Positions 58,101 through 64,000 of a stretch of 64,000 bases of DNA are shown here, one piece after another. Both the position numbers and the translations under genes were made by a program. A model generated the notes under the pieces. It did no database searches. It was not told where the DNA came from and was given only the letters and a program-made list of their open reading frames with translations. The DNA comes from Pagrus major (taxonomy: Eukaryota; Chordata; Actinopteri; Spariformes; Sparidae): positions 11,480,197 to 11,544,196 of the forward strand of contig NC_133230.1 of assembly GCF_040436345.1 (NCBI RefSeq). The letters are read 5' to 3'. Within the stretch, counting starts at the first letter, position 1. The number at the start of each line of letters is the position of its first letter.

Positions 58101-61100
58101 GTTTTGGGATCAATATCTTCACCTCTTTCATGCCAGCCATTGCAGCTAGTAATTTGTTCTTTTCTATAAATAATAAAATCAAATATGGGTGTAAAACAAA
58201 GTTCTTATTATACTTCTAAAATTCAATTAATATACTAATGGGTGGATTGCTATGGAAGTTTGTGCAGATTTTAATGATCCACAGAGGTTGAAGTCTACCG
58301 ACTTCCACTCTAACACCATCAAGATGTAAACACTTTTGTTTTTGAGTGAAATATCTCAACAACTATTGGATGGATTGCCATGAACGTTACTTCAGACGCT
58401 CAAGATCCCATGAGGAGAAAATTCTAATGACTTTGGTGATACTGAAATAGCTTAATATCTATTGGATTGGAGCATACTTTTGTATAGACATTCATGGATG
58501 TGTCCTATTGATTTTTTGAGACACCAAAATGATTTTACCTGTATTTAAAGTGGCAGAGGAACTTCTGCTCCAGCTATTTTGTTCCGCTCCTTTCTTCGGA
58601 TCATCTTTCTCCACATGGTTAGCTGCATCTATGTCCATGCTCTCTACCAGGTCTGCAACAGTGCTGTGATTCTCAGGTGAGCTGTCGGTCTTCTTCGCAC
58701 CACTGCTGTCTTTGTCCTGCTTGGTCTTATCTAGTACATCTGAGTCATTTGTGTCGCCATCTCCAACATTTTCCTCATTTCTGATGTCCTCATCAGTGTC
58801 AAAGTCCATGTCAAAGTCTACATTCATGTCCTCATCGTCATCACTGAAGGACATCTTTGTTGCATTCGCATTGCTACGAGACAATGTTTTCTCAGGCTTT
58901 TCCTCTGACCGGTCAGTCTTCTCAGTGCTCACATCCTTCAGCTCAGATGCCGCATTTTCCCTCTCCTGCTTCCTGGGCCTGCCTCTGCCACGCTTCTTCA
59001 AGGGACCACTGGAAATGGGACTGGAAAAAAATCTCGAACATTTGCTGGGTTCTTTAGTTGTTGAAAGGGACCCTTTTGAGGAGGAGAGACCTGACAGAGA
59101 CAAAGAGCTGCAGCTATTTTCACTCTCCTGCTTCCTGGGCCTGCCTCGGCCGCGTTTCTTCAGAGAACAACCGGAGATGGGACTGGGAGAGTATCTGGAA
59201 CATTTGCTGGGTTTTTCAGTTGTCGAAAAGGAGTCAAAGACCATGTCAAAGTCTACATTCATGTCCTCATCGTCATCACTGAAAGACATGTTGGTTGCAT
59301 TATCATTGCTATGAGACAATGTTTTCTCAGGTGTGTTCACATCATAGCTCTCAGGCGTTTCCTCTGGCCAGTCAGTCTTCTCAGTGCTCACATCCTTGAA
59401 CTCAGATGCCGCATTTTCACTCTCCTGCTTCCTGGGCCTGCCTCTGCCACGCTTCTTCAGAGAACCGGAAAAGGGAATGGGAAAATATTTGGAGCTTTTG
59501 CTGTTTTTTTTAGTTGTTGAACAGGAGGCTATTGAGGAGGAAAGACCTGGAGGAGACACAGAGGTACAGCTATGTGAGAAGATGATCTACAACTTTCTCC
59601 TTCACTCCTTATTTGATTTACATTCAACCAGAGAAGTCAAACATTTCCTCTCTATTCGTTTTATAGGGTTTCTTTTATCTGAGTCACCTGACTCCAATAA
59701 TTTTCTAGCTTCCTAACCGACTCTTATTACGGTTTTACAGCAGCTCTGACCAGGACTGTGACTCCTGCACCCTTAAAAGAATACAAAATACAGCTCACTG
59801 GATATTTGGAGTCTGTGCATTACATACCGCTCGGCTGTAAAGAACTTTCTGATTCTTCATTGTCGTCCCCAGCATCACAGTTGTCCTTCTCAACATCAGA
59901 TTTGTCCTCCTCAGCATCACAGTTGTCCTTCTCAACATCAGATTTGTCCTCCTCAGCATCACAGTTGTCGTTTTCGACATCAGATTCATCCTTTTCAGCG
60001 TCACATTTCTCAGGAATGTCCTGCTCCAGTTCATCTTCAAAGGAAAGCAAGATATGTATACATCTGTAGTACCAACATTATTGGGTGATAGGATTTCAAC
60101 TAATAACCAGAATTAACAAAAAAAAAATCAAAGTTCCTTGTAGTAGCTTTAAAAGAAAACTCCACAGAGCACCTTTAAGTACTGAACTGGACACATACCT
60201 GCAATCTCAATTTCCTCGAGAGATTTTCCTTCAAATCTTTCAAGACATCCACTCTCCATTGCTGACAGTAGCTCTGAGATTTTTGCAATGATGACTGCGG
60301 CCTCAGGCGTCTGATAATAGTCCCTGTCGGTCTGGATGTCACGGCCCAGCAGTTTGGCTAGCTGATCAAGCTCTTCATTTGTGAGGCTGAGAATCTGGAA
60401 AAATCTTGCAACGTGCTTACGAAAACACACAGACCTGAGGTCCACTTGGTTCTTTGCACCACACCGAGCTACAAACGTCTTGAAGCACAGGTGTCCTTGG
60501 TAGAAGCTCATCCACGTGGCACTAGGTTTTGCAAACAGGAAGAGATTGTTTGGATGTACACCACATGCGTCTCTCTTGCTCACAAGCAGTGTTAAAGCAT
60601 CGAGCAGTTTGGTGGTCAATGTAACGGCAACTTTTTTGCCCTTGTTGTTCCTGACATTGATCTTCACAGAGTGCTTGGAGAGAATCTGATCTAACTGTGA
60701 CTGGCAAACAGCAGCGTCCTCACGAGGCTCAGTCTTGTCCCTCTCATTGAATGACTTTAGTGTTACTTTTGAAACTTCCATCATGTTTTTGTTCAAGACT
60801 GACACTTGAGCAACTGTCACTCTGAGAAGTGCATTGTAGACTGGAGGACATTCGTACAATGTCAGACTCTCAATTCCAGATGCTGCCGTCTCTTCCAAGC
60901 ACTGAAAGAGAAGCTGCACATCATGAATGAACGGGATGGTTGGTGTGTTGTTCGCTGTTTTTGATTGGGGGACATAGGCCCATTCTTTATCACACAACTT
61001 CATAAATGTCTCCACTTCATTCATCTTCTGTTTATCGGCATCCTCTTTCAAAGCCCTGGCAAAGTTAATGCCGGCAATTTTCTTAAGTAAATATCCCAAA

Positions 61101-63588
61101 TGCATCCAGACACTTGGTTTGTCACTGGTCTTCGTTTCTTCATTGAAACCAGCAACTTCTCTGGCCGCTTCGACAACTTTGCTGAAGTTTTGAGGTTTGA
61201 CAGCATCCTCAACGCTATTTATTGACTTTTCTCTTAATTTCAACAGGAGTCTTCCCATTAGCCTCAGCCTATGTGTAAAGCTGCCATGTCTATTTTTACC
61301 TTTATTCATGTGGTAAAAACACTGTGCGAGCTGCAGTATATGGGGATCATTCAAAACTACAGATGCAACCTCATCATTCTTCAGTTTCTCTAATAACTTC
61401 TTCACATCTGATGAGATCTCCTTGGGGTCTGTTGACAGTGCAGCATCAACCAAACTTAAGATTTTCCTCTGGCCAGGGGTTTGATATTTTGAGGACCTCT
61501 TTGCCGCACACCTTCGCGAATGTCGCCACATGTCCTTACGACTACGCATGACTTTACAATATAGACAGAGAGCAAATGCTTTTGCATCGGTTCGCTTGTC
61601 TGGTCTTTTTCTGTTCACTTTCAGTTTTCCACGGCAAGTCCTCAAAACCTCTTCATTATGTTGGAAATTTCCTCTGTTTCGTAACTCATTCAATATCATA
61701 GCTCTGTCCTTGGAGTCTACCGGCAGGCCAAACACTGCAGCTATTTCAGGCTCTTCATTTCTATGGGTGAAAAGGTGACGAGGAAGTTTCAATACACCTT
61801 TCCCGCAAATGTAACAATAATTCTTGCTGCGGGTAGCACCTTCAGGCTCATCATCAGAGGTAAAACTGTCAGGGTTGTATTTAGCCTCGTCCTCCACCTG
61901 CTGGATGCCTGAAGCTTTGGTGGGTTGTTGCACAAGGCGCTGCTGTTTAGAAGAATCTGGATCTGGACCGTTCTTGAATTTGGGACTCTTCCGGTTGTTG
62001 TTGCTGGTGAAACTGTCATCGCTACTTGGTTCATCATCAGGTACGTAGTCGTCATCAAAGCATGATTCATCAGAACTGGTGGCTCCTGCCGAGTCCTCAA
62101 CCTGGAATTATGAACACGTAATTTTATTTAACACAAAACAAAAACAAAACAACAAGAATCTCATATTTGTCAGTCTGTAGAATCTACTATGTTCTGTTTT
62201 AGCTCCTGTCTATTTATGGACCGCTTCCTGAAGACCCAGTCTGCTCTGATTGGTCAGCTCACACACGCCTGAGCAAACTCTGCTTTAAGTGAATTATGAC
62301 CATTATTTTCCCATTTTATACATTGTAAAGAAAAAAAAATGGCTGTATAAACAATCTAGAGAATAATCGCAAGTTGTAACCTGAAAAATAATTTGAAAGA
62401 ATATATCTTAAAAATTCAAAACATTTGCTGTAGACGGCAGTGACATCATAAGGAGTACACATCTTACATAACATCCATGCTTAACTCTTCAACCACACAT
62501 CTACATGGTGCTTAATAAGGGAGATACATTCAACACTTACACGTTCATCCTCTGATGAAGATGCAGCAGCACTTAGGTCCATCTGTGATGTTTTCAGGTC
62601 CTCACTGGATTTCTGTAGATAGAAGAGGACGGAAAAGTCATGATGAAATGACCCAGTTGTACACGTATACAATCTAAACAATTTAAATCCAATACATTAC
62701 ATCTGTGTCAGTACTTCTTTTATACATCGTACTATGACAAAACTTATAATGGGTAGTTATTTTTGATAACATGTCCAATTAAATGAATTAATGAATTTTT
62801 AAATATTTTTTAGAGGGTAGCAGATGAGTCACAACTCTTGTAGACATATCTGCAATAGATATCAACAGATATACTTTAATTATTTATGACATAATGGACA
62901 AAAACAAGGCACATAGCAGAAAATACACCAACCGTTGACCGCCATGGGTAGGAGGAGTCCCCGTAGTTATAAGTTATCTCCTCGCCTTGAGTTATTTCCT
63001 TCACTGCAAACAGGCACAAGTGTGGCTTTCCCTCGTAAACAACTTTCTTCATTTTGCAGTTGGGACTTATGTCATCGTCGTTCACAAGTCTTCCGAGGGA
63101 CCCATCTTCTTCTGAAGCATCAATGCTGCAAGAAAAAAACATAGTCTTCATGAAACTTCAACCACTTTTTAGATTACTATTTTATCACACTGACTGATGG
63201 TAGCAACAGAGTGTTGAATATTTAGCAATTTTATCAATCAAGGCACCTTTTGTATCTGATACAATTCATTTAACATTTTCTAAATTCACACTCATGAAGG
63301 AGAAACATCACAAGAAACCTATGCAGCATGAATAGAGGAGGGTGTAGTGGTGAAAGTGAGTTTGATCTTTTCTCTTAAACATAAGCCAATATAGAAAATT
63401 TAAAAACAACAAATATTCAAAGTAAACTCACCGCCAGTTTGTTCCATTCCACGAGAAGTCAAACATATAATTGTTCAGAGCATCACCACAATTCTTTGTT
63501 CTGATTTCTTTTTGAGAGATGATTTTCCCACGATACTCGACAACGAAGGCGGACGGTTTGATTGCTTCATGGGTGAAGACACCTCTCC
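44265..63588 (-). CDS. Giant ZMYM4-like gene: SET + recombinase-like + AT-hooks + about 20 MYM fingers + DUF3504 (5' end outside window)
   Basis: Forty coding exons join on the minus strand without a stop. At every junction I can place splice sites that keep phase, giving at least 2,895 codons ending at TGA 44,265. Domains in order are SET (63,588-62,933), two short zinc-finger-like motifs plus a tyrosine-recombinase-like domain (62,101-60,199), acidic repeat (60,034-59,828), three AT-hooks (59,546-58,539), three MYM cassettes (58,163-51,151), distal MYM fingers (50,991-48,854), linker (48,375-46,230) and DUF3504 (46,146-44,265). Human ZMYM4, a nuclear MYM-finger protein of the ZMYM2/3/4 group, has 1,548 residues. 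From exon 52,774 onward the order matches ZMYM4 (IKEEP, IKDEP, SVFSF, finger order, PVPVFVPVP, DUF3504). The fusion to SET and recombinase parts is deduced from phase alone; two adjacent genes remain possible. The sub-parts are described separately. Confidence 0.8.
46230..48375 (-). CDS. zmym4-like: ZMYM4-like gene, linker exons with Pro-rich and Pro-Ala segments (six)
   Basis: Exons are 48,375-48,286, 48,154-48,117, 47,991-47,874, 47,771-47,665, 47,014-46,900 and 46,567-46,230. The peptide SSPVIANVISLAGAL, then TKVVGHASVQTV, then TVLPIPVPVFVPVPMNMYSQ corresponds to the conserved region between fingers and DUF3504 in ZMYM2/4. The last exon holds a Pro-Ala/Pro-Leu run of about 40 residues encoded by hexanucleotide units at about 46,330-46,430. 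The first exon's acceptor (GGCACAG|TGGAG, 48,375) is weak; a better-looking upstream site would shift the frame, so I followed the conserved frame. Confidence 0.82.
46330..46430. repeat. Coding hexanucleotide repeat (Pro-Ala codons)
   Basis: On the plus strand GGAGCT/GGAGCA units with GGAAGA variants are repeated about 16 times. On the coding minus strand they read CCAGCT/CCTGCT (Pro-Ala) with CCTCTT (Pro-Leu). Length polymorphism in units of two residues is expected. Confidence 0.9.
48854..50991 (-). CDS. zmym4-like: ZMYM4-like gene, distal MYM fingers (five exons)
   Basis: Exons are 50,991-50,876, 50,035-49,898, 49,671-49,521, 49,419-49,247 and 48,989-48,854. They encode fingers equivalent to the later MYM fingers of ZMYM2/4. 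Finger one is CDHCGKT...CHLAMSDASIRNFC. Others are CAQCRRILKTT continuing into FVCSLACSEEFKRVNN, CEYCKNERI with FCSDG, YCHSCAYC...KFCSEDCNANY, and CDTCGHEG...HFCDLKC. Each is a CxxC...FCS/CxxxC treble-clef type zinc site. These fingers occur once, unlike the upstream cassette. MYM fingers mostly mediate protein contacts and SUMO-linked interactions in nuclear corepressor complexes. Confidence 0.9.
49105..49190 (+). repeat. Dispersed repeat family A fragment in the ZMYM4-like gene
   Basis: It begins GTAGGGCTGCAACTAATTTT, the usual terminal sequence of this family, followed by a T-run and TTATTTTCTGATTACTGTC. A further fragment lies in the intron at about 50,200-50,300 (CCAAACAACTAATTGATTAA). 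Confidence 0.55.
51151..53080 (-). CDS. zmym4-like: ZMYM4-like gene, MYM cassette 3 with SUMO-type motifs (six exons)
   Basis: Exons are 53,080-53,010, 52,774-52,682, 52,519-52,287, 52,184-52,004, 51,840-51,646 and 51,301-51,151. The second exon reads IKEEPIDEEY and AEDIKDEPKVAK, two psi-Lys-x-Glu SUMO consensus motifs, followed by the segment KIGSVFSF. Both are present at the equivalent place in human ZMYM4, so this cassette is the likely ancestral one. Fingers follow: CSNCKNALVDGETVYQRK...FCSSPC, CHFC...DFCSQAC, CSMCSRYC...ELCSDPC, CVNCCSHC...KLCSVEC and CAMCCTPR...LFCTTSC. Confidence 0.9.
53371..55663 (-). CDS. zmym4-like: ZMYM4-like gene, MYM cassette 2 (five exons)
   Basis: Exons are 55,663-55,596, 55,469-55,237, 54,705-54,561, 54,393-54,190 and 53,521-53,371. 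The order is a 68-base linker exon, then CCLCGKELPKGQTLYQTK...YCSASC, CYNC...ELCSNTC, CSMCAR...RMCSDACF, CDICSSVF...TICSEEC and CPMCQTSHQ...FFCSNRC. Exon phases (1-0, 0-2, 2-0, 0-0, 0-1) repeat those of cassettes 1 and 3. The SUMO-type exon is missing. The fourth exon leaves through a weak donor, GAG|GTGTGG. Confidence 0.87.
55975..58163 (-). CDS. zmym4-like: ZMYM4-like gene, MYM cassette 1 (six exons)
   Basis: Exons are 58,163-58,093, 57,627-57,484, 57,048-56,888, 56,755-56,596, 56,484-56,290 and 56,128-55,975. A linker exon (AGMKEVKILIPKLDI) and a low-complexity exon precede the fingers CSRCKKSMMKGQTAFQKK...FCSKNC, CHYCKK...DFCSVTC, CSMCSKSC...KFCSGSC, CENCSTTC...TICSGTC and CTTCHLSL...LFCTRAC. 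The finger order and intron phases mirror cassettes 2 and 3. The fifth exon leaves through a weak donor, GAG|GTGCAG; reading on meets a stop within six codons, so splicing there is needed. Confidence 0.87.
58539..59546 (-). CDS. Triple AT-hook exon of the fusion gene
   Basis: A single 1,008-base exon starts and ends in phase 1. It contains three copies of KKRGRGRPRKQE, a canonical AT-hook core (GRPRK) that binds the minor groove of AT-rich DNA, at about 59,422-59,460, 59,126-59,163 and 58,962-59,001. Each AT-hook follows a Ser-rich segment (TTKxxSKxSR..SPIS). An acidic NATxMSFSDDDEDMNVDFDM block occurs twice. The exon therefore grew by internal duplication. Its acceptor was chosen because the earlier AG at the CACATAG site would lead to a stop. 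Confidence 0.88.
59828..60034 (-). CDS. Acidic repeat exon of the fusion gene
   Basis: A 207-base exon in phase 1-1. After DELEQDIPEKC it contains 3.5 tandem copies of a 14-residue unit, DAEEDKSDVEKDNC and variants, encoded by 42-base repeats on the minus strand. The peptide is highly acidic and disordered-looking. It joins the recombinase-like exon to the AT-hook exon. Confidence 0.82.
60199..62101 (-). CDS. Large exon: two zinc-finger-like motifs and a degenerate tyrosine-recombinase-like domain
   Basis: A single 1,903-base exon (phase 0 to 1) encodes 634 residues. An acidic start is followed by CYICGKGVLKLPRHLFTH at about residue 96-113 (CxxC...HxxxH) and CLYCKVMRSRKDMWRHSRRC (CxxC...HxxxC). 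A long helical region leads to a C-terminal block: FRKHVARFFQ, then LTNEELDQLAKLLGRDIQTD and RDYYQTPEAA. The order R..H.A followed by LG(H) and a tyrosine is the signature of tyrosine recombinases of Crypton-like elements. Here LGH is LGR, and the Arg-rich box I is replaced by LNKNMMEV, so catalysis is probably lost. The long uninterrupted exon among tiny exons fits an element-derived origin. The recombinase assignment is by motif only. Confidence 0.72.
62541..63588 (-). CDS. KMT5A-like SET domain exons and short linker exon
   Basis: Exons are 63,588-63,432, 63,125-62,933 and 62,612-62,541. Translation gives GRGVFTHEAIKPSAFVVEY then RGKIISQKEI, NNYMFDFSW, a GSLGRLVNDDD segment with SPNC, KPHLCLFAVKEITQGEEI and TYNYGDSSYPW. 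This is the core of a SET lysine methyltransferase domain closest to KMT5A (SETD8): GxG, the EY.G strand, the (R)LVN...PNC motif and the Y.YGD end. The His of the usual NH(S/C) motif is Asp here. The pre-SET start lies beyond the window. The last exon (KSSEDLKTSQMDLS...) links in phase 0 to the large exon at 62,101. The donor at 62,933 (ACG|GTTGGT) is only moderate. Confidence 0.85.
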
Positions 63589-64000
63589 CTTAAAAGCAGC
63601 AATAAAAAAAACAATCCAAGTTATCCAATTATGTCCAATCATTGACAGCTTGCAATAAACACTTAACATCTGTGAACAAAAACATTTTCACATATCTGTG
63701 GATATGAGCTTCAAGCTCGTCGTAAAATAATGAATAAATTAACCTTTACCTTTATCTACAGTATGATTATTAAAAATATATACATTCCAAGTTTTTAATC
63801 AAGTTTTGTGACAGTCCATCCGTCAGGACCCCAGTTATTAAAATACATTTCCTTTGAATATGTTAAACATAAACCTCTGAATGATACAAGTATTTGTTTT
63901 ATTTTGTAGGGTTACCGTATTGTATACATAAATTATGTCTTGTTGTCAATTTCTGTGTTTGTCCATGATTTCACTGCATATGTTTATGCTTGTGCACAGG
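63589..64000 (-). other. Intron upstream of the SET exon; no feature recognised
   Basis: AT-rich sequence with no exon-like segment. The first exons and promoter of the SET-containing gene must lie to the right of the window. Confidence 0.5.

Noticed and set aside
58712..59716. A 200-codon plus-strand frame and others opposite the AT-hook exon.
   Set aside because: Antisense shadows of the AT-hook and acidic repeats.
59820..60040. A possible CRISPR-like or spacer array at the 42-base repeats.
   Set aside because: The repeats are contiguous, lie in a eukaryotic coding exon and have no spacers.

Overview
This window looks like a stretch of a ray-finned (teleost) fish genome. Genes are split into small exons with GT-AG introns. 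Introns carry dense (CA)n, (CT)n and tetranucleotide microsatellites and many MITE-like dispersed repeats. The gene neighbourhood (RNF19B, AK2, a ZMYM4-type gene) matches genes that lie in the same region of human chromosome 1p34-35.

Layout from left to right. Positions 1-21,550 belong to RNF19B on the minus strand: a single coding exon (5,559-6,220, N-terminus plus RING1), a very long repeat-filled intron, and a likely non-coding first exon with a CpG-rich, CRE-containing promoter near 21,250-21,560. The remaining RNF19B exons lie beyond the left edge. Positions 21,600-27,200 hold a decayed L1-type LINE fragment, two MITE-like elements and an unassigned candidate 3' terminal exon. AK2 (adenylate kinase 2) is complete on the minus strand in six exons, 37,646 to 27,221, encoding 249 residues. 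A plus-strand, eight-exon gene at 38,449-42,368 encodes a type II transmembrane C-type lectin receptor of 282 residues with two cytoplasmic ITIM-type motifs. Positions 42,369-44,264 are the convergent 3' UTR space.

The right third, 44,265 to beyond 63,588 on the minus strand, is the remarkable part. Forty coding exons join in phase without a stop into one open reading frame of at least 2,895 codons. In protein order it carries a KMT5A-like SET domain, two short zinc-finger-like motifs and a degenerate tyrosine-recombinase-like domain (mostly in one 1,903-base exon), an acidic 14-residue repeat, three AT-hooks, three tandem copies of a five-finger MYM zinc-finger cassette, the usual distal ZMYM4 fingers and linker, and the C-terminal DUF3504 domain. 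DUF3504 is itself known as a domesticated Crypton recombinase. The distal part is clearly ZMYM4-like. The upstream SET/recombinase part looks like a captured, mobile-element-derived chromatin module. Whether all forty exons form one transcript, or the SET-recombinase part and the ZMYM4-like part are two adjacent genes, cannot be settled from sequence alone.
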